Below are positions 13,043-23,615 of a stretch of DNA of 64,000 nt, one piece after another. The stretch spans positions 26,376,173 through 26,440,172 of the forward strand of contig OX578279.1 of the NCBI GenBank assembly GCA_951217055.1. The letters are read 5' to 3'. The notes below the pieces were generated by a model that was not told where the DNA came from, did no database searches, and worked only from the letters and a program-made list of their open reading frames with translations. Within the stretch, counting starts at the first letter, position 1; every line of letters starts with the position of its first letter. Made by a program: the position numbers and the translations under genes. The stretch comes from Gerris lacustris. Lineage: Eukaryota; Arthropoda; Insecta; Hemiptera; Gerridae.

Positions 13043-15479
13043 AAAGTAGGTTTATACAGAGATATGTAGCATAATTAATCTACCATAACTACTCAATTTT
13101 CGTATATATTATAAATTTTATTATGTATTTACAAAGAAGATAATAATTATAATTACATAATTCTTACTTCTACATAATAAAAATAATCGGAGAGTATAAG
13201 GCTAAACTAGGTTAAGAATTTATTTTCTTTATAAGAATAAAATAAAAATCTTTGATGATCTTGCTGATCAGAAGTGGTTAGCAGCGGTCAGGGATTATTG
13301 AAATTGTTGGGAGAGGGTTTAAGGTGTTCCGAGAAATATTGTTTAATAATATTAATAAAAATAATAATTTATTTTAAATTTTTGATTGTTGGAGGTTGTG
13401 AGAGGTGGTACCAAATGGTAAGAGAGTTCGAAGTTGAGTTAAGGTGGAGCTGTGGTGGTTATAAATTTTAAGTGCTCTCATCCACTAGCATTTGGATTAT
13501 TGATGTGATTATTATTTACTAATATCTAACAGACTATGTTTTGATTTAAGAAGAAATTATACATACACGTACTTACATTCCTTAAATTAACTTCGTGGAA
13601 GTTAAAGATCTACATTTGTAATATCATTCATTTATATAATATCTTATCATGAATCATGAGTAAGTTGTATCATTAGTATGAATTACATTATAATGCATTA
13701 AATAATACATTTAAAATGTTTTAAGTTAAGATCAGTATTCATAATAGTTGAGATGTAATCCAAATATTAAGGCCATTATAAGATGGTTGTCCAAACAGAA
13801 GAAGATAAGAACAGGAAAAATGAAAAGGAAAGGGGATATATATTTTTTTTTTACCAACTCAGAAAAATTTTTGCGTACCAAAAAATGAACTTGTAAGGGA
13901 TCCTCTTTTTTCTGATAAATAAACAAAGGAAATCCTCGCCATCTCCCACAATGGACCAGTTTGAGAAAGAAAATACTCCTCCCCTCCTATTACAAATTTA
14001 TAACTGGCGAAAAGAAGCCTTAAAATATTCAACCATTAATTTGTTTGCACCCCCTCCTTCTTCTGGCCCAACACCGTGTGGGGTGTATATGGGGAGCCCT
14101 ACTGTCTACTCAAAGAAAAAAAAAATCTTCTCCTTTTTTTAACAGTGTGCACAATTTAGAAAAAAAAATGTTAATGGCATTATCTTTTATTCATATTATC
14201 AGTTACATTTATAATTGAATTTACCCCATCCTCCTATTCCAGCCTTAAAAAAATATAAAAATGGGAGGGGAGGGTGAATAAAAAAGACGCACAACTTTTT
14301 TTTTTTCAAAACGAGCACACAAAGTTTATAATATAATAATAGAATTGTTTAACTTTCCAAAAATAAAAAGACACAAAAAATTCAGTGGTGTTTATATAAT
14401 ACATACATATTTTTTTGTGCTTTAATTTTTTTGTCATGTAAAGCTGTAAAACACTGAAATAATGTTTCAGATTCTCGACAAGGTTTAATATGTGCATAAA
14501 TAAATATGGGACAGTCAATATAACCTTAACAATTATACTGTCAGACATAATTGAGTTACATACTCAGGTTATTTTTTAAAATAAAAGTATTACATATTAA
14601 TTGTATCAATGAAAAAAAGGTAGCAGTTGTCATCACTTAAATAATATAAGAATTTTAAACGCATAATGCTACTTTATTGTTCAGACTTAAGACTATTATT
14701 ATAATTTTAAGTTATCTATCAGAAAACCTAAATATCAGTTATCCAAGAAATTGTTTACTGCCTTTGTGCTATGAATTAATTATTTCAAAATAAAGTGAAG
14801 ATAAGATAAAATTAAATAATATTTCTAGATTGATAAAGCATTAACACAATACTATGAAACTGTTATTTTCATTATTTCAAAGATAATATTTTTAACAAGA
14901 GACTAAAATTACTAAGGTTTAAATTTACATTAAAACATTACCAGGAGTTCATTGAATAATTTTCATTATTCATGGTCACATCCCAGAGGAAAAGACAGAC
15001 ACTGTAGCCTTCATAAATGCTTAACACCAAAATCACACTACACAACAAATTACTCATCCACAACACCATAATAAAACCTTCATGAGGCATAGGACTCTGG
15101 GGCAGCACCAGGTGCAATTAATCTCTTGATCATTTTTAAGATCCTTAAAAATATTGCTAACGGTCCCTTTTATGTTTTCAACCTAATTCTGAGTTTTGAT
15201 TTCAAACTTATGCGGCAGTGACCAAGAGAGTTAACAAAATTTATTCTTGTGTTATATTAAAATATTTTACTTTATGATTTATATTTATCTACACTTATTA
15301 TTGATAAATAATTACTTACTTTTGTACTTTCTTTACCACACCAGTAAGTACTGTCAGTGGACAGAAATCTTACATCTTTCCATATTTCATCTTAAAAAAG
15401 AACCTCAATATTATATTATCAGTATTGTTTGTAATGTATTGTTTATAAGGTTGAGACCAACGAGATATTAAATTTAAAA
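13043..15479. other. No gene seen
   Basis: AT-rich, with short frames only. No domain, tRNA or clear repeat border was found. Confidence 0.55.
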
Positions 15480-15960
15480 AATAGTCTGCCAATTAGAGTG
15501 ACACATAGCTCTTCCTCGCGTCCTATTTAGTATACTTAATGATTTTTAATTTTTTTTAAGTTTATTGAATTTTCCCCCTGTTTTTTAACTCTGTAAAAAA
15601 ATATTTGACATAAATTAAAGTATCAATTTTGCAAGAGCGCAGACAGTTGACATTAATCTGAGGCTATCTGCGGACTACTTTAAAGAAACCATCCAAATTT
15701 CATAAAAGTCAGATAAGTATTTTTGAAGATACAGGTGTAATTAAATGTATGCTTGAGTGCATTTGGAAGAGAAACAAATGGGCGCAGAAGGTTATATAGG
15801 ACCAATAATGGACTAATTAAGACTATTATCCGAATTTCAATAAAATCGGACCAGCAGTTTAAGGATATGTTGGTTCGAAAAAATCGACAGACAAACAAAA
15901 ATGTTTCCTGATGTCTGAATCATGATTTCTGTCTTAGAATTTTTTAAATCGGAGGCTCAA
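15480..15960 (+). repeat. Family C repeat, solitary copy
   Basis: It has the same block order as the two copies in Cp110 intron 4 (CCATCCAAATTTCATA, AATTTCAATAAAATCGG, GATATGTTGGTTCG, CCTGATGTCT). Confidence 0.6.
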
Positions 15961-16752
15961 AAAACACAGCTTCCGATACCTTCGGTAAGCTCGGAAGCAA
16001 AAAATCTAAATAAACAATATATGCTTCATGATGTTACATTACTTTTGCCAATGATTATATAAAATATGTATTCCTAATTCAGCACATTGGTCTATTTTAT
16101 TGAACACCCAATTTAGTTTAAAGTTTATTCCAAAAAAAGTTGCTAGGATATCATAAACAACATAAAAAAAATTAAACTTTTACAATAATTTTGAATTTTT
16201 TCCCCCAATTAAATAGTTGTTGCTTCAAGTAGATTACAGTGCAATCTCGCAAGCCTTGATTTTGATCCATATAGGTAAGGCTTTGCGTATAAAAATGATT
16301 CTATCTTTTTCCGAATATTATGTTCATTGTAATTTTTGTTTTAAATTCAAATTTATTATCTGTACCCTGTACCTATATAATCGCTTTACGGTTAATTTGA
16401 ATTGCCAGCGAATTCGAAAACTTTTGACCCCTTGCAATAATAATCGTCTGGCGACAAAGTATTTACATAGTCAATTGAAAATTTTAAAAAGTCCTTTCTC
16501 TTATTCAATTTTTCGCTTCGGAAAAGCATCCATCAAACTAAAAGTATATATTAGTTAATCTATGTTATAAGTATAGATAGTATAGATAAAAGCCACAAAT
16601 ACAAAAGGAAAACCCTCTGCTTTACTCAGAAAGTCAGAAAGTTAACATTATAAATCTCCAATTACTAATTGAAAATTATATTTGATCCATAAGAGGGAAA
16701 AATAATGTAAATTTAATATTTCTTGACCTTAGTTTTTACTCATCAAATTAAA

Positions 16753-16757
<5 letters not shown>

Positions 16758-16843
<86 letters not shown>

Positions 16844-16846
16844 GTA
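16758..16846. repeat. TA microsatellite
   Basis: TA dinucleotides over about 90 bp with small interruptions. Confidence 0.95.
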
Positions 16847-17847
16847 TATACATAATACCTAATTTTAAGAAATTAGTACGTTAAAATACTTTCTTTTTAA
16901 ATTAACGTCGTACAAGAGAAACTAAGAAAACTATAAAAAAAAATAATGCATTACTTGACTGCCTACTAATACCATTTTTTGTTCACCCCAAAGTTACCAA
17001 GTATTACTTCTACCTTTGCCTAAAACATCCGTCGGAAAAAGAAGTAAAGTAAAATAATTATAAAAATAAGAACATAAAAAACAAATTGACTGGTTTTTAC
17101 ATACGACATACCAGAAGAAAAGATCGTTTAAATCGACAACTTTGTGTAAAATGAATGCGGTCTTCTATAAATGATAAAAACAATTAAATAGGCAGTGGTT
17201 TACTGAAGAGACAAGTCATGAGATTACATGAGCAAGGAATAATTCATCTTGGTAGAATATTAGAGAAGGGAAAGCACTGGGAACGCCATGCATAAAAACA
17301 AAATAAATTTACATTCAAAAACAGGCGGGGTAGAAGAAGGAGGGACAGTAGTTACCCAGGAGGGCAATAGAGTGCACCACCAGACGGATCCTTAACATTA
17401 TATCGAGCTAGACTACCTCGACTAGAAGGGACCACTACTTTATGTACATATACACCGTTCCAGCCATAAATTCACACTTATTTTAAAATATTTAATTTTA
17501 CAGCTTCAGTTGTTCCAGTTTTTAAAGGGTATGCGTGGAAATTTAGTTCAATGTTAAAAAGTACCAAGGATTTATAATGTTGAAAGAATATAGAATGCAT
17601 AAATCGTACCTTTTATCAGATGTGAAGATGAGAACCTGGGTGAATATGATGCTGAAAACATCTGAACTTAAATCCATCCCCAATACCTGAAAAAATAAAA
17701 ATATTTCATTAACCGGTTAACCTTAATATATATTATATAATATATAAATTAATTTTATAACTAGGTAATTAAGTAGTTAGACAATAAACTTACTTTCATT
17801 ACATCATAAAAAGTTTCTTATTTTTATTATCCCTTCGACATGCCGAC

Positions 17848-17870
17848 CCCCCCCCCCCCCCCCCCCCCCG
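17848..17870. repeat. Poly-C tract
   Basis: Long C run before GGTGCTG. Other homopolymers in the window: G at 2202-2221, 6504-6514 and 36243-36258; A at 10350-10374, 20021-20046, 45541-45561 and 50873-50906; T at 44956-44972, 55603-55638 and 63387-63410. Confidence 0.9.
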
Positions 17871-17916
17871 GTGCTGTTGAACCGAGATTTTTTATTTATT
17901 TGTAATAATTATTTAT

Positions 17917-18050
17917 TTTTTAATTTAAATCAAATTATAATTATTATTAACACTGGGAGACAGACAGAGAAAAATAGACTCCAGCGCCGGAGTCTATTTT
18001 TCTTTGTCTGTCTCCCAGTGTTAATAATTATAATTTGATTTAAATTAAAA
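17917..18050. repeat. Near-perfect palindrome made of two SINE 3' bodies
   Basis: Two arms of about 65 bp meet at 17985/17986 (GACTCCAGC / GCCGGAGTC) and match except for a small indel and single mismatches. Each arm equals the part of the SINE at 18261 that follows its tRNA-like head. A DNA cruciform or RNA hairpin is possible. Confidence 0.8.
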
Positions 18051-18260
18051 TTTAAACTTTCCGTAGTATGAATACTACCCAAAACTTAAAAATTGAATTT
18101 CTAATTGATTGTACAAGGTACATGTGCTAATTGAGTACTTTATAATAATTATAAGCGTTAATTCTCGGTCTAGTTCTAATGTCATAAATATTGACTTGCT
18201 AAGAAATATTGAAAGCTTGGATTCGGGACTAGTTATCGGTTACGGCAGAGAAAAATCATT

Positions 18261-18435
18261 CTCCTGCGTAGCTTAGTTGGAAAGAGCGCTACACTGAAAA
18301 TGTAGAGGCCCGTAGTTCATGTCCCGGCGCTGGAGTCTATTTTTCTCTGTCTCCTAGTGTTAATAATAATTATAATTTGATTTAAATTAAAATTTAAACT
18401 TTCCGTAGTATATGAATACTACCAAAAACTTAAAA
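18261..18435 (+). repeat. tRNA-Phe-derived SINE
   Basis: The head (18261-18335) folds as a tRNA: TAGCTTAGTTGGAAAGAGC D-arm, anticodon arm CTACA-CTGAAAA-TGTAG with GAA (Phe), GTTCATGTCCC in the T-arm (box B), and an acceptor stem CTCCTGC/GCTGGAG pairing 6 of 7. The body ends with TATGAATACTACCAAAAAC and A-rich tail. Box B and the T-arm depart from a working tRNA-Phe, so it is a SINE rather than a tRNA gene. Confidence 0.7.
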
Positions 18436-18496
18436 AATGGAATAATTATTTATTCACTTTTTCATTTCATGATTTGAATAGTTTAAATTATTTTTC

Positions 18497-18852
18497 ACCC
18501 CTATTTCATTGCAAATTTTAGAAGACCTGGGTGGGTAAATAGTGTAACGGGGAAGCCAAGTCCAGAATATTCTAGGAAAGCAGTGTAGACCTTAGGCTAG
18601 CAAAGGCTCGAATTTCTGTCTAGTGGTGCTTTCCCCCACCAAGAATCTAACAGACTAAGCCTTAGCACAGAGTCACACGGGAAGTCCGATCTTAGCTCTG
18701 GAGGTGTACACATCATACAACAATCATATACATACACCATACACTCACCAAATCCCCGTTACAATAGTACTGACTTGCCTATTTGTACGGTTTGTACTAT
18801 TATCCAACAAATTTAAACACCCAGGTCATCTTAAATTTGCAATGAAATGGGT
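18497..18852. mobile_element. MITE with nested inverted repeats
   Basis: Left CCCCTATTTCATTGCAAATT and right AATTTGCAATGAAATGGG are inverted; AGACCTGGGTG and CACCCAGGTC continue the pairing. A second inner pair is AGTGTAACGGGG and CCCCGTTACA. TCA may be a 3-bp target duplication. No gene inside. Confidence 0.6.
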
Positions 18853-19112
18853 CAGTAATTAATAATATATAGAGTGGATTTTACATACTTTCACAAAACA
18901 TTGTTTCTAATCATCTTGGTACTCTTTTAGTAAAAGAGGCGCCATGTGGCAATACTTTAGTTTGGTACCTCCTGTTTATTTTGATTTAAATACATGTTGA
19001 AATGGTATTTTATAGAAATAAAATAATTAACAATCTTAATAGGGGAATGTTCAAAAGCAGTGGGGCTTTTGTGAGGGGTTGAGAAAGGGGAGAGAAAGAG
19101 AAGAAAAAAGAT

Positions 19113-19170
19113 GGGGGGTAACAAACTAAAAGAGGCACCCCTATACGCCTCTTTTAGTTTGGTACCCCCC
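19113..19170. repeat. Hairpin repeat with GGTACCCCCC arms
   Basis: GGGGGGTAACAAACTAAA and TTTAGTTTGGTACCCCCC are inverted around a short loop. Part of the unit repeats at 19194-19258 (AACTAAAAGAGGCGCC and TAATCTAGTAGGG) and a diverged version is at 18921-18975. Probably a tiny MITE family. Confidence 0.55.
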
Positions 19171-20059
19171 TAAGAAAAAAGAATAATCTAGTAGGGGGGT
19201 ACAAAACTAAAAGAGGCGCCTCTATACGCCTTAGAAAAAGGAATAATCTAGTAGGGTTATTTAATTAAATTAATTTAGGACAGGAATTCAAACGGATAAG
19301 TGAGAAACACCTCTCTAATGTTATAGATAAAGGGAGTATTATGTATCATTTCGAGGGGATTTTTTTTTTTTTATTGAATGACCTGTTATAAGTCAAAGTA
19401 AGCATTGACAGTTGAATTTTTTTCTAGTCAGAAAAAATATCAGATTTGTCTAAATTGAAGTTAAAATAAGTTGAGTTTTAGAGGAATAGAAAGGTTTAAA
19501 CTTCCGAAGTGTTATTCTGTTTAATGGACAATTAAATGAGAGGGAGTTTTTCCAATGGTTGCAGGGTAAGTTACTTAAAACGTGAATTGTAATTTTTGTT
19601 AAAGTTTGTATGAGGTATTTTATTTCTTAAAATTTGAACATATTAAAATGAATGAAAATAAGCTAGCGTCGCTCACTCATATCTTCCTACATCGCAGATT
19701 TACTGTGGAAGAGAGTAAGTTTACCCAAGAAGGCTGTATTATTTATGGCAAGAAATCCCCGCAAGGGAAAAAAAAGATGATTACAGGGCTTGTAGCAGTT
19801 TTTCTTCAAAATTAAGTGACTTTAGTGACTATTTTTTTCAAAATAAGTGACTTTTAAGTGACCTGTTTTCCCCAAATAAGTGACTTTAAGTGACTTAATT
19901 TTAAGTAAAAAAATATTATTTTAGTTACTTTTTGTTGTTTAGTACTGTTAAAAAAAAAATGCAATTATAAAAATTTTAGAACGGTTTTTTGTTCATTTGA
20001 TTTTGTGTACCGTAACTGTACGAAAAAAAAAAAAAAAAAAAAAAAATCGGTACGGGCTA

Positions 20060-20128
20060 CCTCAGAACTTCTCCTCACTTCGGAGGCCACGCAGCATTGG
20101 ACGTGGTCAGTACTTGGATGGGTGACCG
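20060..20128 (+). repeat. 5S rRNA-derived sequence (possible 5S SINE head)
   Basis: GTGGTCAGTACTTGGATGGG followed by TGACCG matches the 3' internal control (box C region) of 5S rRNA, preceded by a GCAGC-TTGGACG-like box A region. The 5' third of 5S is not recognisable, so it is not a 5S gene. Downstream sequence to about 20470 has SINE-tail-like text (ATTTCAACTCGATCAGGACC) and a CACA/CATA microsatellite. Confidence 0.6.
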
Positions 20129-20366
20129 TTTTGAACTAATTGATTTTATCATCATTCTTAAAAAAAAAAATTATATTCGTGCCATATTTCAACTCGATCA
20201 GGACCATTTTCAATTTATTACGATTTTTAAAATGTTTGCTGACTCGGCAAACAGCGTTCAAGATGGCGGAAAAAGATGATTTTCCGGGCGGCACAACTAC
20301 AGATAAAGACTGATTTCCTGCCGTTTAAACTCTCTAGGTTAAATACCTTGGGCGCTACGATGATAA

Positions 20367-20408
20367 CATACACACGCACATACATACATACACACACACA
20401 TACATACG
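20367..20408 (+). repeat. CA/CATA microsatellite
   Basis: Runs of CACACA and ACATACATACAT. It follows the 5S-derived segment and may be its tail. Confidence 0.8.
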
Positions 20409-20986
20409 TCATGATGAAAACCACTCTGGAGGTCTCCCAAAACGGATAATTCTGTTGAAACCTAAAAAAAATGTTTTTGTGAAAACAATACTTTTCCTAC
20501 TATAGGTTGTGAGGAAAAGTAATAACAATTAGGAGGGAGTTCGGAATAAAATATTATTTTTATTTTTTTCATCCATCTTCTTAATATTGACGATAAAACA
20601 CCACACGCCAGCTGAATCTAGTGCAACTGTTACAAACTTTATCATTCATCACAGTTCAAAGTAGGCCTAATATAAAATTCATAGTTAAAAAAAGTCTTGA
20701 GCTTACAAAATCCCTTTTGAAAAACATTTATAATATATGTTTTGTATTTAAAAAATTACAAAAAATAAAAAAAAATATCCTTGTAAGCCCAAATAAGTGA
20801 CTTTCAGTGACTTTTTTTTAAATAAGTGACAAAAAAGTGACTCTCGTCAAAATAAGTGACTTTAAGTGACTTTCAGTGACTCACTACAAGCCCTGTGATT
20901 AGAAACAATGTTTAGTAAAAGTATGTAAATAATTATCAATGACGATAATCCCCCTCGAGATGTACTATCTGGAAAAGTTTTCAACT

Positions 20987-21325
20987 ATGTTTTGAAGGCA
21001 GCCTGCAATCAACTCGAGTGTGTCGGAAAAGATATAAAGGTGGATGGGAGCAGTAGCGTAGCTAGGCGATTGGGGGCCCCCCGCAGGAACTTTTTGGGGG
21101 ACCTCTTGCGTTCAGGATTGGGGGCCCCCCTCGACGTTGGTACAAGCATAGTGATTCCAGTCATCTCTGGATTTGGGGACCCCCCTGCAATGCGGGCCCA
21201 TAGTTACGCCACTGGATGGGAGGTGGCTGAACCTGCTGAAGTTTGCGGAGGACTTAGTCATAATCGCTGAAAATCCGAACAAAGCAAGGGAAATGTTGAA
21301 AAAGCAACAAGAAAAAAATACGTGT
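20987..21325 (+). pseudogene. LINE reverse transcriptase relic, 5' piece
   Basis: The frame encodes residues resembling VDGRWLNLLKFAEDLVIIAEN, where FAED stands for the usual F/YADD catalytic motif of non-LTR reverse transcriptases; the change of the first Asp to Glu suggests decay. A hAT MITE (21051-21214) interrupts it, and removing one target duplication restores the frame across GAT-GGG-AGG. The exact LINE clade (RTE-like or Jockey-like) is unresolved. Confidence 0.6.
21051..21214. mobile_element. hAT-type MITE with perfect 8-bp target duplication
   Basis: Ends are CAGTAGCGTAGCTAGG and CCATAGTTACGCCACTG. GATGGGAG flanks it at 21043-21050 and 21215-21222. An 8-bp duplication with a CAG start suits the hAT superfamily. 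The interior has several GGGGGCCCCCC tracts. It split a LINE relic. Confidence 0.8.
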
Positions 21326-22176
21326 GGTGTCGCGGGACACCTGGTAGGAACGAAGTTCCTAACGCTTTTCATTAAATATAAATTAAAAAATCACACTGCT
21401 AAGTTGTACGATACTAACTACTTATACATGGCGGAGTTAAAAAAGAGACAAAATTAAAAGTAACTAACTATTTTTACTTAGCAGAGTTAAGGCAAAATTA
21501 AAAGAAAAGCATTTATTTAACATTGAAGCGAGCGTCTTGCAATAAATAATGTATAGTATATTGAGAAAAAAGTTAATCATGATAAGTTTATAGTTAGAGC
21601 AGATGCTTGCACGACTATTCCCTCAGACTCCGCCGGCATATTTATTAATCCATTTAAAATATTATAAAATATATCACTTTAATACGCAATAACTTCTGCT
21701 TGTATCAGGTTAAAATCGTTACGTTAGAACGTAAGATATCGGAAAAACGTTGTTTTCTCTATTTTAAACGTTTAGGTCCGCTTTGATGAATTAAGCGATC
21801 TTTAACACTTCATAGCGTTAACGTAGTGTCGAGTGTCGGTGTTCGTTTTACTAAAAAAAAATATTTATAAAGTTGTTTGTCTCATTAAATAGATGAAGTT
21901 AAAATGTTTTCCTGTCCTAAAATTCCAATTTTACATTTTAAGTTTACATTTACACGAGCGTTGCGCGTGAACGCTTGGGCGGATCACGTTGTCCAACGAA
22001 CTCAGCCTGGGCATTGGTAAAATGAACATGTGTGCCAAATTTCAACTAACTCGGTCATCTTTTACTCAAGTTATCGTCATCGGTAGATTTCGTGACGTTT
22101 GGTTTTGGACAGTCATTTTTTTCGGATTCACTCCCGGGTTCCAGAACGTGCCATAAGAAACTTCGTTCCAAAAACT
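21318..22176. mobile_element. Foldback-like insertion in the LINE relic
   Basis: This 0.86 kb block separates the two parts of the LINE relic. GGAACGAAGTTCCTAA near its left end and AAGAAACTTCGTTCC near its right end are inverted. The left end also has a short palindrome, GTGTCGCGGGACAC. Borders are approximate and I see no target duplication. Confidence 0.4.
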
Positions 22177-22242
22177 AAAAACATAGGTTTGAAAATTATA
22201 CAAATAATTTTAAAGCTATATTCATAAACCCCCAAACCTATA

Positions 22243-22817
22243 ATAGAGAAGATTCCATTAAAGATACGGAGGGAAGAGAATTGGAGATGGTGAAGGACTT
22301 CACATGCTTAGGTGTACTTATAAGTAATCAAGATCAAAACTAGGAAAGATAATTAGGTCGGAAGAAAATTGCTCTAGGGTGGAAGGCTATTAACAAGTAC
22401 AAACAGCGGTTTTTAAATCCAGCGATAAAAACGAAGCTAAGAAGCTTTGGCTGACATGTGTTCTTCCAGTAATGACATACCACTGTGGAAACGTGGACCT
22501 TAACTAAAAGAATAGTTAGAAAGATAAGGTCCTCGCAGAGGAGGATGGAAAGGATTATGTTAGGAATAACTTGGAGAGACATGAAAAGAAATACTTGGAA
22601 AAGAAAATAATCAGGATTGGAAGATAAAGGCAAGGAACTGGACTGGCCACATCGCAAGAAAATCAAAAATGAAAGATGGACGAAAATAATAATTGAATGG
22701 CACCCGAGGAAACTAAAAAGATCACGAGGGAGAGGACATCAAAGATGGGACAAAGAGACGAGGAAAGTTTGTGGAGGTGCAACACGGCAAAGAGTGGCTA
22801 CTGATAGAAGAGAATAA
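22243..22817 (+). pseudogene. LINE reverse transcriptase relic, 3' piece
   Basis: Several frames encode reverse transcriptase C-terminal phrases: GRELEMVKDFTCLGVLIS at the start, then WTGHIARK-like and RSRGRGHQRWDKETRKV (22617-22817). Frameshifts and stops break it. It is the continuation of the piece at 20987. Confidence 0.65.
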
Positions 22818-23135
22818 AGAACGTCTACAGTCTACACGTCTACACCAACATTTGGTTATACAAATATTAGCAATTTACTTATGGTATACTACTACCAATG
22901 TATAAAAAACTATTTTGAAAAACAAAGTAAAAAAAGAAGAAGAAAATAACTTACATTGTAATTAACACTATTACAACAGCTCAATAATGTTTTTATGTAC
23001 ATAAAAAAAGAAGTATGTAAATTGTATTTAGGTTATAATAATGGTTATTATTATTATATTATAATATAATCCCCTTCTTGCACTCTATGCTTGGTGATTG
23101 GTATCTCTGAATCACCTTTTTAAACACCTTGGTCA

Positions 23136-23179
23136 TTGGTGTGACCAAGTGGTTAGCGTAATCGTAATCACTAACTCTC
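23136..23179 (+). repeat. tRNA-like SINE head fragment
   Basis: GTGACCAAGTGGTTAGCGTA resembles the D-arm and box A of a tRNA. The rest is cut off by the MITE at 23180. It is not a functional tRNA gene. Confidence 0.35.
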
Positions 23180-23242
23180 CAGTGGCGTAACTATGGGCCC
23201 GCACGGTCCCATAGGGCCCCCAATGCCCTAGCTACGCCACTG
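23180..23242. mobile_element. Minimal hAT-type MITE
   Basis: A 63 bp element with CAGTGGCGTAACTATGGG and CCCTAGCTACGCCACTG ends, the same family as 21051-21214 but with almost no interior. No clear target duplication. Confidence 0.6.
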
Positions 23243-23615
23243 CCTATATCAAGTGATTGTTGGAAATCCAGGTAGGTGACTTGTTTTCACTGGAGATAAT
23301 TTAAAGTGTACGTGTAAAGGCGATGATCCCCTCCCGTCCTGTATTCAACATAATGAATACCAGGTTCGCTCAATGATCCATGTGGGTTGGGGTTTAGATA
23401 TAGAAAACGAATTTTCGGGGTTAACGGTTCCCCGAGAGTTTAAGAAACATAATTTTTTTTAAGGGAAAATGTCTTTAGTACGTTAAAAACGAGTGTTTGA
23501 TAAAAGCAAGGATTACTATATTTTTATGCAGTAATAATTTAAATTTAAATAGTATTTTTTTCATAATCGTAATCCTTAATAAATTCGTTAATTTCAGAAA
23601 GTGTAAACAAAGTTT

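Larger units (their letters stand above)
15961..17916. other. No gene seen
   Basis: Holds a TA microsatellite and a poly-C tract. A 113-codon frame at 16217-16558 has lysine- and isoleucine-rich text with no motif and is not convincing. Confidence 0.5.
19784..20895. mobile_element. hAT-like element with AAGTGAC arrays
   Basis: Perfect 12-bp inverted ends CAGGGCTTGTAG/CTACAAGCCCTG, flanked by TGATTA on both sides. Next to each end lie repeated AAGTGACTTTAAGTGACT phrases (19813-19895 and 20795-20882), in the same direct orientation at both ends. The interior carries a 5S-rRNA-derived sequence. hAT is favoured by the CAGGG start; the 6-bp duplication is shorter than the usual 8. Confidence 0.6.

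Noticed and set aside
16217..16558. 113-codon frame
   Set aside because: Composition is that of AT-rich random sequence; no motif, no splice context and no repeat relation supports it.
18261..18335. Functional tRNA-Phe gene
   Set aside because: The anticodon GAA is present, but the acceptor has a mismatch, box B is altered, and SINE body sequence follows instead of a Pol III terminator.
20060..20128. 5S rRNA gene
   Set aside because: Only the 3' internal control region is recognisable; the 5' part and 3' end are missing.
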